The translations under genes and the position numbers were made by a program. Below the pieces are notes generated by a model, which worked only from the letters and a program-made list of their open reading frames with translations, was not told where the DNA came from and made no database searches. This document shows positions 18,160 to 28,686 of a stretch of DNA of 49,535 nucleotides, one piece after another. Every line of letters begins with the position of its first letter. The stretch's first letter is position 1. The stretch is from Pseudoxanthomonas beigongshangi (GTDB taxonomy: Bacteria; Pseudomonadota; Gammaproteobacteria; Xanthomonadales; Xanthomonadaceae): assembly GCF_016820515.1 (NCBI RefSeq), contig NZ_JADHDV010000026.1, positions 1 through 49,535 of the forward strand, written 5' to 3'.

Positions 18160-18402
18160 ATGAAGGCCGACATCCATCCCGATTACCGCGAAGTCGTCTT
18201 CCACGACGTGACCTCCGATTTCAAGTTCCTGACCCGCTCGACCCTGGGCAGCAAGGAAACCACGAAGTGGGAAGACGGCAACGACTATCCGCTGATCAAG
18301 GTTGAAATTTCCTCCGCTTCGCATCCGTTCTACACGGGCAAGCACAAGGTCATCGACACCAGCGGCCGCATCGACAAGTTCCAGAAGCGCTACGCGCGCT
18401 GA
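18160..18402 (+). CDS. rpmE2: 50S ribosomal protein L31 type B (zinc-independent form)
   Basis: The 80-aa product begins [16 protein letters not shown] and ends [15 protein letters not shown], the type B L31 pattern. It contains no cysteine at all, so it lacks the zinc ribbon of the C+ paralogue. Cysteine-free L31 proteins in other bacteria replace the zinc form when zinc is scarce, usually under Zur control, but no clear Zur box was recognised here. The good promoter and terminator suggest a monocistronic, well expressed gene. In this lineage the type B protein may be the constitutive L31. Confidence 0.95.
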   Translation: MKADIHPDYREVVFHDVTSDFKFLTRSTLGSKETTKWEDGNDYPLIKVEISSASHPFYTGKHKVIDTSGRIDKFQKRYAR

Positions 18403-18424
18403 GCGAACGGTCGGTTCGTCCTGC

Positions 18425-18458
18425 AACGGCCGCGCCAGGTGCGCGGCCGTTTGCATTT
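18425..18458 (+). terminator. Intrinsic terminator after rpmE2
   Basis: An 11-bp perfect stem (AACGGCCGCGC/GCGCGGCCGTT) with CAGGT loop is followed by TGCATTTC. Confidence 0.7.
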
Positions 18459-18545
18459 CCGTCTTTCGCGTAACGCGCGTTGCGCGGCGTCTTATGCTTT
18501 GGTCTGAGTTTGGTCTGGAACCGAGCGACGACTCCAAACCGCGTG

Positions 18546-18554
18546 TGCGATAAT
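18546..18554 (+). promoter_or_regulatory. Extended -10 promoter candidate for gltA
   Basis: TGCGATAAT is an extended -10 element about 90 bases upstream of the citrate synthase start. No clear -35 is present. The leader would be about 80 bases. Confidence 0.4.
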
Positions 18555-18641
18555 CGACGTTATCCGAAGAACCCCCTCCGGACTCCCGTCACACACCGCC
18601 CGTGCAAGCGGCCGGTGCTTCCCCACGAAGGAGCGCACACT

Positions 18642-19931
18642 GTGTCCGAACTCGACCAGGTCACGCTGACCGCCGGCGACAAATCCGTCAACCTGCCGGT
18701 CCTGAAACCCACGCTGGGCAACAACTGCGTGGACATCTCCAAGCTGACCAAGGAAACCGGTCTCTTCACCTACGACTCCGGTTTCACCGCCACCGCCAGC
18801 TGCAAGTCGGCCATCACCTACATCGATGGCGACAACGGCGTGCTGCTGTACCGCGGTTACCCGATCGAACAGCTGGCCAAGAATTCCAGCTTCCTGGAAG
18901 TGGCCTATCTGCTGATGAACGGCGAACTGCCGAGCAAGGCGGAGTTCGAGAAGTTCGATCACGAAGTCACGCATCACACGATGATGCACGAGTCGCTGAA
19001 GAACTTCCTGCACGGTTTCCATTACGACGCGCATCCGATGGCGATGCTGGCCGGCACGGTGGCCTCGCTGTCCGCGTTCTACCACGACACCCTGGACCTG
19101 GAGGATCCGGAACAGCGCCGCCTGGCCGCCATCCGCCTGATCGCCAAGGTGCCGACGATCGCCGCCGCCGCCTATCGTTATTCGATCGGCTGGCCGATCC
19201 GCTATCCGCGCAACAACCTGGACTACGTCAACCGCTTCCTGCACATGATGTTCGAAGTGCCGAGCGAGCCACTGGAACTGAGCCCGGTGGTGGCCAAGGC
19301 GCTGGATCTGCTGTTCATCCTGCACGCCGATCATGAGCAGAACGCCTCGACCTCGACCGTTCGCCTGGTCGGCTCCACCGGCGCCAACCCGTACGCTTCG
19401 GTCGCCGCGGGCATCACCGCGCTGTGGGGCCCCGCGCACGGCGGCGCCAACGAGGCGGTGCTGAAGATGCTGGAAGAGATCGGCACGCCGGACAAGGTGG
19501 ACAGCGCCGTCGCCAAGGCCAAGGACAAGGAATCCGGCTTCCGCCTGATGGGCTTCGGCCATCGCGTCTACAAGAACTTCGATCCGCGCGCCAAGATCAT
19601 CCGCGAGATGACCCACAAGGTGCTGGGCGAACTCGGCGTCAACGATCCGCTGCTGGAAGTGGCGCTGAAGCTGGAAGAGGCCGCGCTGAAGGACGATTAC
19701 TTCATCCAGCGCAAGCTCTACCCGAACGTCGATTTCTACAGCGGCATCATCTACAAGGCGCTGAAGATCCCGACCGAGATGTTCACCGTCATGTTCGCCA
19801 TCGGCCGCACCGCCGGCTGGGTCGCGCATTGGCTGGAACAGCAGGTCGACCCGGAAGCCAAGATCGGCCGTCCGCGCCAGATCTACACCGGCTACGATGT
19901 GCGCGACTACAAGGGCATCGACCAGCGCTGA
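18642..19931 (+). CDS. gltA: Type II citrate synthase
   Basis: The 429-aa product condenses oxaloacetate and acetyl-CoA to citrate, the entry step of the TCA cycle. Catalytic blocks are present: [29 protein letters not shown], the [14 protein letters not shown] signature and the late [16 protein letters not shown]. Length matches the hexameric, NADH-sensitive Gram-negative form. The start is a GTG with AAGGAG 8-9 bases upstream; longer in-frame extensions upstream lack such a site. It stands alone between two terminators. Confidence 0.97.
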   Translation: MSELDQVTLTAGDKSVNLPVLKPTLGNNCVDISKLTKETGLFTYDSGFTATASCKSAITYIDGDNGVLLYRGYPIEQLAKNSSFLEVAYLLMNGELPSKAEFEKFDHEVTHHTMMHESLKNFLHGFHYDAHPMAMLAGTVASLSAFYHDTLDLEDPEQRRLAAIRLIAKVPTIAAAAYRYSIGWPIRYPRNNLDYVNRFLHMMFEVPSEPLELSPVVAKALDLLFILHADHEQNASTSTVRLVGSTGANPYASVAAGITALWGPAHGGANEAVLKMLEEIGTPDKVDSAVAKAKDKESGFRLMGFGHRVYKNFDPRAKIIREMTHKVLGELGVNDPLLEVALKLEEAALKDDYFIQRKLYPNVDFYSGIIYKALKIPTEMFTVMFAIGRTAGWVAHWLEQQVDPEAKIGRPRQIYTGYDVRDYKGIDQR

Positions 19932-19966
19932 GCAATCCGCCGCATCGATGACGCACCGAAACGCAG

Positions 19967-19996
19967 CGCCCCGCTTTCGCGGGGCGTTTGCTTTTT
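19967..19996 (+). terminator. Intrinsic terminator after gltA
   Basis: A perfect 8-bp stem (CGCCCCGC/GCGGGGCG) with TTTC loop is followed by TTTGCTTTTT. Confidence 0.85.
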
Positions 19997-20090
19997 CAGC
20001 AAGGTGAATCGATCGCGTCCTGCCGGGGCGCATCGCGGCGGAAGCGGGAAGCAGGTACTCGATGCCGCCCCCTGCCGCCCCCTGCCGCGC

Positions 20091-20744
20091 TCAGCCCTGC
20101 ATGCCGGACTCGTAACCGGCGATTTCCTCTTCGGCCAGTATCTGCCGCAACTGCGTCGCGGAAGCGCGGCGCATCGGCTTTTCGTCGATGCCCGACAGCG
20201 GCGCCTGGCGCAGGGCGTCCAGCGGCAGCACGGTCACGTCGAAACTCAGCTCCTCCGCGCTGAACAGCCATACCGGCGCGTCGAGGCTGCGCTCGCGATC
20301 CAGGCGCAGCCGGCGCGTGCGGGATTCGGTGGGCATGCGGTTCTCTTCGAGGAAGTGGGCCACGGCCTCCGGATCATCGCTGTGCACATGCAGTTGCACG
20401 GCGGCGTTGTTGTCGGACGTGCCATCCAGGACCGGCCCTACCAGCCGGGGCGAGAAGCCATTGAAGAATTCCAGCGCCCTCAGCGCGGCCTCGCGGCGGC
20501 GGCGTACGCCGAGCGTATGCGCCTCGCCGACGAACAGGCGCTGGTACTCGCGCAACGCGTCTTCGATCTCCCGGTTGCGGGGCAGCGAGGCGTCGTCGTG
20601 GATGCCGAGCCGGTTCGCGGCCTTGAGCTTGGCCTGGTGGAAGTCGCGGATGCCGCCTTCGGCCATCAGCCGGGCGGCCTCGTGGGCAAGCCGCCGGCGG
20701 CGCTCGCGGGTGCGGGTTTCGGCGTGCTGACGGGCGTGGTGCAT
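20091..20744 (-). CDS. Conserved hypothetical protein (Xanthomonadaceae-type)
   Basis: The 217-aa product is not assigned to a function. The first 45 residues are basic and helical (RTRERRRRLAHEAARLMAEGG), with an HQAKLKAANRLGI segment that looks like a conserved N-terminal motif. The middle contains RALEFFNGFSPRLVGPVL and VQLHVHSDDPEAVAHFLEE; the C-terminal third has SFDVTVLPLD and ends in an acidic helix. I recall close relatives across Xanthomonas and Lysobacter, sometimes labelled nucleotidyltransferase or, wrongly, a Mur ligase. I see no GSxxxGD nucleotidyltransferase motif or P-loop. GGAGG lies 7 bases before the chosen ATG, and a promoter is visible upstream. It follows mrcA on the same strand but after a terminator. 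Confidence 0.85.
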   Translation of the reverse strand: MHHARQHAETRTRERRRRLAHEAARLMAEGGIRDFHQAKLKAANRLGIHDDASLPRNREIEDALREYQRLFVGEAHTLGVRRRREAALRALEFFNGFSPRLVGPVLDGTSDNNAAVQLHVHSDDPEAVAHFLEENRMPTESRTRRLRLDRERSLDAPVWLFSAEELSFDVTVLPLDALRQAPLSGIDEKPMRRASATQLRQILAEEEIAGYESGMQG

Positions 20745-20773
20745 GGCGAGCCTCCGCGTCGAAACTAGCGGCG

Positions 20774-20801
20774 ACTGTACACCAAGGATTGTGAATGTAA
20801 A
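20774..20801 (-). promoter_or_regulatory. Promoter candidate for the conserved hypothetical gene
   Basis: On the minus strand TTTACA (20801-20796) and TACAGT (20779-20774) are 16 bases apart. The -35 box begins in the T-run of the mrcA terminator, so the end of one unit and the start of the next overlap. Confidence 0.5.
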
Positions 20802-20829
20802 TCGGTGGATCACCGGGTGATCCACCGAT
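20801..20829 (-). terminator. Terminator palindrome after mrcA
   Basis: A near-perfect 29-base palindrome (14-base arms around a single G) lies 16 bases after the mrcA stop. On the mrcA transcript it is followed by TTTAC. The long, nearly loopless dyad could also serve as a DNA-binding site. Confidence 0.65.
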
Positions 20830-20845
20830 CCGGCCGCAAGCGGCG

Positions 20846-23287
20846 TCAGAAGATGTCGAAGGCTTCCTCGTCCGGCACCGCGTCTTCCGGACCGAAGTCG
20901 TCGAACTGCTCGATGCGTTCCAGGTCCTCGGCCTTCACCCATTCCGTCGCGCCGTTGGTGGTGACCTGGACCATGCCGGCCGGCGGGTCGTTCGCGGCGA
21001 TCGGCTTGTCCTTCAGTGCGACCCGCATGTAGTCGATCCAGATCGGCAGCGCGGCCTTGCCGCCATATTCGCGGTAACCCAGCGAGCGGAAGTCGTCGCG
21101 ACCCACCCAGACCGTGGTGACGTAGGTGCCGCCGAAGCCGGAGAACCAGGCGTCGCGGTGGTCGTTGGTGGAGCCGGTCTTGCCGCCGACATCTTCGCGT
21201 CCCAGGGTCTTGGCCGCGGTGCCGGTGCCGCGCTGGACCACGTCGCGCATCATCGAGACCAGCTGGTAGGCCGTGCGCTCGTCGATGGCGCGTGGCGCGG
21301 CCACCGTGTCGGCCGTCTGGATCGGCGGTTTGGCGGGCGCGGGCGCGGGCGTGGCCGGCTTGACCGGCGCGGGCTTGGGTGCGGACGCCTGCTGGGGACC
21401 GAAATTGAAACCGTCGACCACGTCGTTGGCGGGCGCGGCCGCGTTACCCAGCGAGGTGCCGCCGCAGCCGCGGCAGGCGACCGCCGGCTTTTCCTTGAAC
21501 AGCACGTTGCCTTCGCGGTCCTTGACCTCATCGATGAACCAGGGCGTGACCCGCGACCCCCCGTTGGCGAACACCGCGTAGCCGCGCGCCACCGACATCG
21601 GAGTCAGCGAGGCGGTGCCCAGCGACATCGACAGGTTGGGTGGCAGTTCGGCTTCCTCGAAGCCGAACTGGCTGATGTACTTGCGCGCGAAGTCCACGCC
21701 GATGGCGTCGAGCAGGCGCACCGACACCAGGTTGCGCGATTGCACCAGCGCCTCGCGCAGGCGCATCGGGCCGCGGAATCCGCCACCATCGTTCTGCGGG
21801 CGCCACATGTGGCCGCGGCGATCGCGGAACACCACCGGCGCGTCGAGCACGATCGAAGCCGGGTTGAAGCCCTTCTCGAAGGCCGCCGCGTACAGGAACG
21901 GCTTGAAGCTGGAACCCGGCTGGCGGCGTGCCTGGGTAGCGCGGTTGAACTTGTTGCCGGCGAAGCTGTAGCCGCCGATCAGCGCGCGCAGCGCGCCGGT
22001 GTCGGCGTCCAGTGATACCAGCGCGGCCTGCGCACGGGGCACCTGGTCGACGATATAGCTGCCTTCGGTCTTGCCGGCCTTCAGCCGGACCAGGTCGCCG
22101 CGCTTGAACAGCTTGCCGGGCGCCTTGCCGGTCCACTGGCTGGCCGACGGCGGCAACACCACTTCGCTGGCGTCGGACAGGACCACGGTGGCGCTGCCGT
22201 CGGCGGCGGTGGCGGCGACGATGGCCGGGCGCATGCCGCCCTGCGGCGGTATCCCGGACAGTTGCCCGGCCAGCGCCTTGGCATCGGCGTCGGCGGCGAC
22301 ATCGAAATGGCGCTCCACGCCGTTCCAGCCGTGGCGACGGTCGTACAACTGCAGGCCCTCGCGCACCGCCTGGTCGGCGGCGGCCTGCAGGGTCGCGTCG
22401 ATGGTGGTGGTGACGTGATAGCCCTTGGTCAGGACGTCGCCGCCGAAGCGGGCGATCATTTCCTGGCGGACCATCTCGGCGACGTAGGGCGCGTAGACCT
22501 CCACCGGGCGTTCGTGCGGCGTCGCGTGCATCGGTTCGGCCTTGGCTTCCGCCGCCTGCGCCGGGGTGATGTAGCGGTCCTCGAGCATCCGGTTGATGAC
22601 GTAAACGCTGCGCTGGTGATTGCGCACCGGGTTGCTGATCGGGTTGCCGCTGGAGGGAAACTTCAGCGCGCTGACCAGCGTCGCGGTCTCTGCCAGGGTC
22701 AACTGGTCAAGCGATTTTCCGTAGTAGTACTCGGCGGCCGCGGCCACGCCGTAGGAGCGGTTTCCGAAGAAGCTCTTGTTGAGATAGAGCTCGAGGATCT
22801 CGTCCTTGCTCAGCATCTTTTCGATGCGCATCGCCAGCATCATTTCGACGAGCTTGCGCGTGTAGCTGTATTCGGAGCTGAGGAACCACTGCCGGGCGAC
22901 CTGCTGGGTGATGGTGCTGCCACCGGCGACGCGTCCTTCCTTGCGGCTGAGGATCTGCCAGACCGCGCGGCTGACGCCGGTCAGGTCCACGCCGTTGTGC
23001 TTGTAGAAATCCGAGTCCTCGGCCGCGATGAAGGCGCGCTTGACCGGCTCGGGGACATCCTTGATCGACACCGGATAGCGGCGGGTCTCGCCAAACAGGC
23101 CGATCAGCCGGCCATCGCTGGCATAGACGTAGAGGGGTTCCTGCAGCTCGACGCTGCGGAGGGACTGGATGTCCGGAACCTTGGCCGAAACCACGTAATA
23201 GAGGATGCCGATGGCGGCCAGGCCGGCGAGGGTCAGGGCCAGGCCGGCGAACAGGGCCCAGCGGAAGAGGCGGCGGAAACGGGGCAT
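20846..23287 (-). CDS. mrcA: Penicillin-binding protein 1A (class A PBP)
   Basis: The 813-aa product polymerises and cross-links peptidoglycan. It has a short cytoplasmic N-terminus, one membrane anchor (about residues 9-34), and a GT51 glycosyltransferase domain with catalytic [12 protein letters not shown] (E90) and GGSTITQQ (122-129). An OB-like insert and a transpeptidase domain follow, with S459-S-F-K462, an SRN motif (QSRNLVS) and the KTG box (K703-T-G). The segment around residues 600-660 is Ala/Pro/Lys-rich, probably a flexible insert. The chosen ATG begins [10 protein letters not shown] just before the membrane helix; an upstream in-frame start would add 39 unlikely residues. Its divergence from pilM is the classical arrangement in pilus-bearing gammaproteobacteria. 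Confidence 0.96.
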   Translation of the reverse strand: MPRFRRLFRWALFAGLALTLAGLAAIGILYYVVSAKVPDIQSLRSVELQEPLYVYASDGRLIGLFGETRRYPVSIKDVPEPVKRAFIAAEDSDFYKHNGVDLTGVSRAVWQILSRKEGRVAGGSTITQQVARQWFLSSEYSYTRKLVEMMLAMRIEKMLSKDEILELYLNKSFFGNRSYGVAAAAEYYYGKSLDQLTLAETATLVSALKFPSSGNPISNPVRNHQRSVYVINRMLEDRYITPAQAAEAKAEPMHATPHERPVEVYAPYVAEMVRQEMIARFGGDVLTKGYHVTTTIDATLQAAADQAVREGLQLYDRRHGWNGVERHFDVAADADAKALAGQLSGIPPQGGMRPAIVAATAADGSATVVLSDASEVVLPPSASQWTGKAPGKLFKRGDLVRLKAGKTEGSYIVDQVPRAQAALVSLDADTGALRALIGGYSFAGNKFNRATQARRQPGSSFKPFLYAAAFEKGFNPASIVLDAPVVFRDRRGHMWRPQNDGGGFRGPMRLREALVQSRNLVSVRLLDAIGVDFARKYISQFGFEEAELPPNLSMSLGTASLTPMSVARGYAVFANGGSRVTPWFIDEVKDREGNVLFKEKPAVACRGCGGTSLGNAAAPANDVVDGFNFGPQQASAPKPAPVKPATPAPAPAKPPIQTADTVAAPRAIDERTAYQLVSMMRDVVQRGTGTAAKTLGREDVGGKTGSTNDHRDAWFSGFGGTYVTTVWVGRDDFRSLGYREYGGKAALPIWIDYMRVALKDKPIAANDPPAGMVQVTTNGATEWVKAEDLERIEQFDDFGPEDAVPDEEAFDIF

Positions 23288-23428
23288 CCAGAGGGATCCG
23301 ATTGCAGAATTCTCAAGGGCAGAGTATAGATGACGGCTGGGGTTGCCACCGGCGATCCTAGGGGGAACAGTAACTTGGGTGACAACCTTCGTGAACCGTG
23401 ACAAGCCGCACAGCCACGAAAACTCAGG

Positions 23429-23456
23429 TTGCCAAGCGTAAAGAGTTGGTTATTAA
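23429..23456 (+). promoter_or_regulatory. Promoter candidate for the pilMNOPQ operon
   Basis: TTGCCA (23429-23434) and TATTAA (23451-23456) are 16 bases apart in a locally AT-rich stretch, about 45 bases before the pilM GTG. A separate minus-strand TATACT (23328-23323) may be the mrcA -10. Confidence 0.55.
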
Positions 23457-23468
23457 TGTGGCCGGTAG

Positions 23469-24562
<1,094 letters not shown>

Positions 24563-24563
<1 letters not shown>

Positions 24564-25366
24564 TGGCAAGAATCAACCTACTCCCGTGGCGGGCCGAACG
24601 GCGCGCGCAGCGGCAGCGAGATTTCTACGCCATGCTGGGCCTCGCCGCGCTGGGCGGCGTGCTGCTGTCATTCCTGCTCTGGTTCCATTACGACCGCCAG
24701 ATCAGCGGCCAGATGGTGCGCAATGATTTCCTGACCGGCGAGATCCAGAAGGTCGAATCCCAGATCAAGGAAATCGAGGCGCTGGACAAGCAGAAGGACC
24801 GCCTGCTGGCGCGCAAGAAGGTGATCGAGCAGCTGCAGGCCAACCGGTCGCAGATGGTCCACCTGTTCGACTCGCTGGTGCGCACCATCCCCGATGGCGT
24901 CGCGTTGTCGAACATCAAGCAGGAAGGCGAGGTCCTGACCCTGGAAGGACGCGCGCAGTCCAACGCCCGGGTCAGCGAATACATGCGCAACCTGGAAGGC
25001 TCCGGCTGGATGACCAAGCCCGACCTGGCGATCATCGAAGCCAAGGCGGAGGATGCCAAGGCGTTGACCGGCGGGATCAGCAGTTCGCTGCCCTACGTAT
25101 TCAACCTGCAGGTGCGGCTGGCCAACCCGAATGCCCCGGAAGGCAAGGACGGCCAGACTCCGGAAAGCGCAGCGCTGTCCGAAGCCAGTGCGGTCGAGGC
25201 ACCCTCCGCCACCGCCACGCCGGCCACCCCGGCGGCTCCCGGCGACGGGCAGGCACCGGCCGCCGCTCCCGCGCCCGCCTCGCAACCGGCGGCGCCAGCC
25301 ACCACTCCGGCCGCTCCCTCGACTCCGGCCCAGACGCCCGCCAACAGCCCGGGGAATGCGTCATGA
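24563..25366 (+). CDS. pilN: Type IV pilus assembly protein PilN
   Basis: The 267-aa product is an inner-membrane alignment protein. The N-terminal INLLPWRAERRAQRQ is the PilM-binding motif. A single membrane helix (about 22-42) follows, then a coiled coil (about 60-95) and a ferredoxin-like periplasmic domain to about residue 195. The last roughly 65 residues are almost purely Ala, Pro, Thr, Ser and Gln, a low-complexity tail not essential to the fold; PilN is usually about 180-200 aa. The start overlaps the pilM stop and the end overlaps pilO (ATGA). Confidence 0.94.
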
Positions 25367-26028
25367 GCCAGAAAAAGACATCGCTCAAGAATCTCGACAT
25401 CAACAACATCGGCGCCTGGCCGCAGAACGCCAAGATCGGTTTCTGCGTGATCGTCGGCCTGTTCATCGTGGTGATGGCCTATCTGCTGGTGATCAAGGGC
25501 AAGCGCCAGGATCTCGTGCAACTGGAACGCCAGGAGAGCACGCTGCGTAGCGACTTCGAGGACAAGCAGGGGCGTGCCGCCAACCTGGGCCCGCTGAAGC
25601 AGCAACTGGCGCAGATGGAGCAGGTGCTGCAGCAGATGCTGCGCCAGCTGCCCAGCAAGACCGAGATGCCGGACCTGATCATCGACATCTCGCAGACGGC
25701 GCTGTCCAGCGGCCTGTCCAACGAGCTGTTCCAGCCCGGACCGGAGACGCCTAAGGAGTTCTACGCCGAGAAGCCGATCGCCCTGCGCATGGTCGGCAGC
25801 TACCACCAGTTCGGTGCCTTCGTCAGCGGCGTGGCTTCGCTGCCGCGCGTGGTCATCCTGACCATGCACGACATCTCGCTCAAGCCCAAGGAGGGCAAGG
25901 GCGCCATCACCAGCCGCGGCGCGCTTGAACTGTCGGGTACGGTGAAAACCTATCGTTACCTCGACGAGAAGGAAATCGAGGACCAGGAGAAGGCCGCCGC
26001 CGATGCGGCAAAGGCTGGGAAGAAGTGA
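25363..26028 (+). CDS. pilO: Type IV pilus inner-membrane protein PilO
   Basis: The 221-aa product pairs with PilN in the inner membrane. The N-terminal IDINNIGAWPQNAK-type segment, one membrane helix (about 27-46), a coiled coil (about 50-100, rich in Gln/Leu/Glu) and a periplasmic ferredoxin-like domain with ELFQPGPE and FYAEKPIALRMVGSYHQFGAFVS are all characteristic. The lysine/alanine-rich tail is lineage-variable. It overlaps pilN (ATGA) and pilP (GTGA), indicating coupled translation. Confidence 0.95.
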   Translation: MSQKKTSLKNLDINNIGAWPQNAKIGFCVIVGLFIVVMAYLLVIKGKRQDLVQLERQESTLRSDFEDKQGRAANLGPLKQQLAQMEQVLQQMLRQLPSKTEMPDLIIDISQTALSSGLSNELFQPGPETPKEFYAEKPIALRMVGSYHQFGAFVSGVASLPRVVILTMHDISLKPKEGKGAITSRGALELSGTVKTYRYLDEKEIEDQEKAAADAAKAGKK

Positions 26029-26561
26029 AGAACATGCACTCCGCTTTCCGCCCCTTGTTCCTGGCTTGCCTGATGGTGTTGCTGGCGGGCTGCGCGCGTG
26101 GCGTCACCAGTACGCCGGGCGATGCGCCCAACCTGGAGAAGTGGGTGGCGGACGTACGCGCCCGTCCCGCGCCTCCGCTGGATCCGCTGCCGGTCATGCA
26201 GCAGTTCGAAACCTTCGAATATGCCGCGCAGAGCCTGCGTGATCCATTCAGCAATGCCTGGAGCAACGTGGACAATGGGGGCCTGCGGCCCGACCCGAAT
26301 CGCCGCAAGGAAACCCTCGAGCAGTATCCGCTGGACAGCCTGGACATGGTGGGGACCATCGGCAAAGGACCGGGCCTGATTGCCCTGGTGATGGCGCCGG
26401 ACAAGGTGACCTACCGGATCCGGCCGGGCAATTACATGGGCCAGAGCGATGGTCACGTCACCGCGGTACGCGAGGACGGCATCGAAATGGTCGAACTGGT
26501 GCCGGATGGCGCTGGCGGCTGGCTGGAACGGCCCGCTTCGGTTGCGCTTGAAGATCAATGA
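26025..26561 (+). CDS. pilP: Type IV pilus lipoprotein PilP
   Basis: The 178-aa product is an inner-membrane lipoprotein that links PilNO to the secretin PilQ. The lipobox LAGC ends at cysteine 23. A disordered proline-rich stretch with YAAQSLRDPFS (the PilN/O-binding region) follows, then the beta-sandwich HR domain with LVMAPDKVTYRIRPGNYMGQSDG. The start is a GTG overlapping the pilO stop; an ATG three codons later is the alternative. Length is normal. Confidence 0.95.
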   Translation: MKNMHSAFRPLFLACLMVLLAGCARGVTSTPGDAPNLEKWVADVRARPAPPLDPLPVMQQFETFEYAAQSLRDPFSNAWSNVDNGGLRPDPNRRKETLEQYPLDSLDMVGTIGKGPGLIALVMAPDKVTYRIRPGNYMGQSDGHVTAVREDGIEMVELVPDGAGGWLERPASVALEDQ

Positions 26562-26575
26562 TTGGGGGAAACACG

Positions 26576-28516
26576 ATGACCGCTTCAAACGCTAATGGCC
26601 TGCGGCCGATCCGGCGCCTGGCTTCGCTCAGGATCCAGGGCCTGGGTTTCGCCATCGGCCTGCTGGTCGCCACGGGCGCTGCCGGCGCGGCCAATCCGGT
26701 ACCCCAGGCGACCGCGCCAGCCACGGCACCGGCCGCCACGCCGGCAGCCGGGCAGGTCGCCATCACCAATATCGACTTCCGCCGCGGCGACGACGGCGCG
26801 GGCAGGCTGGTGGTCAAGTTCGACCGGGCCGGCGCGGCCCCCGACCTGCGCAACCTGGGCTCCTCCGTGGTGGTGGACGTCGGCAATGCCGAGATTCCCG
26901 CCACCTTGCAGCGCGGCCTGAACGTGGTCGACTTCGCCACCCCGGTGCAGCGGGTTGACGCCCGCCCGAGTGGCAAGGGTACCCAGCTGGTGCTCAGCAC
27001 CCAGGGCGCCTTCGAATCACTGGCCTACCAGACCGGCAACGAATACGTGGTGGAAATCGCCCCGCGGGCGGACAAGCCGGCTATGGGAGCGCCCGGCGGT
27101 ACGGCGGCGGGTACGGTCGCCAGCGCGGCGGCCAAGGTGGCGGCCACGCAGAACGCCCGCGCCTACGGGGGACGCCCGGTGACGTTCAATTTCCAGGATG
27201 TGCCGGTCCGCACGGTCCTGCAGCTGATCGCCGAGGAATCCAACCTCAACATCGTCGCTTCCGACACCGTGCAGGGCAATGTGACCCTGCGACTGGTCAA
27301 CGTGCCCTGGGACCAGGCGCTGGACATCGTCCTGCGCGCCAAGGGCCTGGACAAGCGGCGCGATGGCGGCGTGATGTGGGTGGCCCCGCAGCCGGAACTG
27401 GCCAAGTTCGAGCAGGACAAGGAAGACGCGCGCATCGCGATCGAGAATCGCGAGGACCTGGTCACGGACTACATCCAGATCAACTACCACAACGCCGCGG
27501 CGATCTTCAAAGCCATCACCGAAGCCAAGGGCATCGGCAACAGCAGCGGTGGCTCCGGCGGCAGCGGCCCGGGCGGTCAACAGGAAAACAGCTTCCTGTC
27601 GCCGCGCGGGCGCATCGTTGCCGACGAGCGCACCAACACGCTGATGATCAACGACATCCCGAAGAAGATCGCGCAGATGCGCGAGCTCATCAGCGTGATC
27701 GACCGCCCGGTCGACCAGGTGCTGATCGAAGGCCGCATCGTGATCGCCACCGACAGCTTTGCCCGCGATCTGGGCGCGCGATTCGGCATCGGTGGACGCC
27801 GCAGCTACAACAACGGCGACAACACCGGCACGATCGGCAGCGGCTTGCCGGATGCGGGGACGTCGCCGGCCAATCGCGGCCTCAACGTCAACCTGCCGGC
27901 GAAGACCTATACCCTGGGGACGCCCGCGTCCATCGCCTACACGCTGCTGGGCCGCAATTTCAACCTGGACATCGAACTGCAGGCGCTGCAGGAAGAGGGC
28001 CGTGGCGAAGTGATTTCGAACCCCCGCCTGGTCACCACCAACCAGCGTGAAGCGGTCATCAAGCAGGGCCGCGAGGTCGGCTACCTGACCGTCACCGGCG
28101 GCGGCACCGGCGTGCTGACGCCCACCGTGCAGTTCAAGGAAGCCGTGCTGGAACTGAAGGTCGTGCCGACCATCACCAGCGACAATCGCGTGTTCCTGTC
28201 GCTGAACGTGAAGAAGGACGAAGTGCTGCGGTTCATCGAGATGGGCGACTTCGGTTCGGTGCCGGAAATCGCCAAGCGCGAGATCAACACCGCGGTGCTG
28301 GTCGACGATGGCCAGACCGTTGTCATCGGCGGGGTCTACGAGTTCACCGATCGCACCAGCATCGCCAAGGTGCCGTTCCTGGGCGACATCCCTTTCCTGG
28401 GCAACCTGTTCAAGAAGAAGGGACGCAACAAGGAAAAGGCGGAGCTGCTGATCTTCGTCACCCCGAAGGTCCTTCGGGTGGCACCGCAGCAGGCGCTGTC
28501 GCGCGCGGCCAACTGA
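26576..28516 (+). CDS. pilQ: Type IV pilus secretin PilQ
   Basis: The 646-aa product forms the outer-membrane pore for the pilus. After a signal peptide (ending near AGAA, residue 39) there is an Ala/Pro/Thr linker, an AMIN domain (about 60-165), an STN/N0 domain beginning VTFNFQDVPVRTVLQLIAEE (near 200) and an N1 domain with a Gly/Ser-rich loop around 335. The secretin domain spans about 410-640, with VISNPRLVTTNQREAVI and the terminal VPFLGDIPFLGNLF. Only one AMIN domain is evident, whereas Pseudomonas PilQ has two. The ATG at 26576 has GGGGGAAA before it; an ATG at 26558 overlapping the pilP stop would add six residues. It closes the pilMNOPQ operon. Confidence 0.95.
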   Translation: MTASNANGLRPIRRLASLRIQGLGFAIGLLVATGAAGAANPVPQATAPATAPAATPAAGQVAITNIDFRRGDDGAGRLVVKFDRAGAAPDLRNLGSSVVVDVGNAEIPATLQRGLNVVDFATPVQRVDARPSGKGTQLVLSTQGAFESLAYQTGNEYVVEIAPRADKPAMGAPGGTAAGTVASAAAKVAATQNARAYGGRPVTFNFQDVPVRTVLQLIAEESNLNIVASDTVQGNVTLRLVNVPWDQALDIVLRAKGLDKRRDGGVMWVAPQPELAKFEQDKEDARIAIENREDLVTDYIQINYHNAAAIFKAITEAKGIGNSSGGSGGSGPGGQQENSFLSPRGRIVADERTNTLMINDIPKKIAQMRELISVIDRPVDQVLIEGRIVIATDSFARDLGARFGIGGRRSYNNGDNTGTIGSGLPDAGTSPANRGLNVNLPAKTYTLGTPASIAYTLLGRNFNLDIELQALQEEGRGEVISNPRLVTTNQREAVIKQGREVGYLTVTGGGTGVLTPTVQFKEAVLELKVVPTITSDNRVFLSLNVKKDEVLRFIEMGDFGSVPEIAKREINTAVLVDDGQTVVIGGVYEFTDRTSIAKVPFLGDIPFLGNLFKKKGRNKEKAELLIFVTPKVLRVAPQQALSRAAN

Positions 28517-28542
28517 AGCACGCGCAATCCGCCATCGGAATG

Positions 28543-28573
28543 ACGACGGGGGCTTCGGCCCCCGTCCGCGTTT
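28543..28573 (+). terminator. Terminator hairpin after pilQ
   Basis: A 9-bp stem (GACGGGGGC/GCCCCCGTC) closes a TTCG tetraloop and is followed by CGCGTTTCGG. The weak T-run lowers certainty. Confidence 0.6.
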
Positions 28574-28686
28574 CGGGGACGGCGGGGACCACGTGCACGC
28601 GGGCTAAACCGGTGGATGGGGCTGGCTGAACCAATCCATCTTTCCTTGGGTCACAATGGCCCTCCGATTCCGCACAGCCGCTCCCG

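Noticed and set aside
18480-18641. N-terminal extension of citrate synthase to an ATG-like start upstream
   Set aside because: The extension covers the likely promoter, and the GTG at 18642 has AAGGAG and gives the standard 429-aa protein.
23288-23404. 39-residue N-terminal extension of mrcA
   Set aside because: It precedes the membrane anchor with non-conserved sequence and crosses the probable mrcA promoter region (TATACT on the minus strand).
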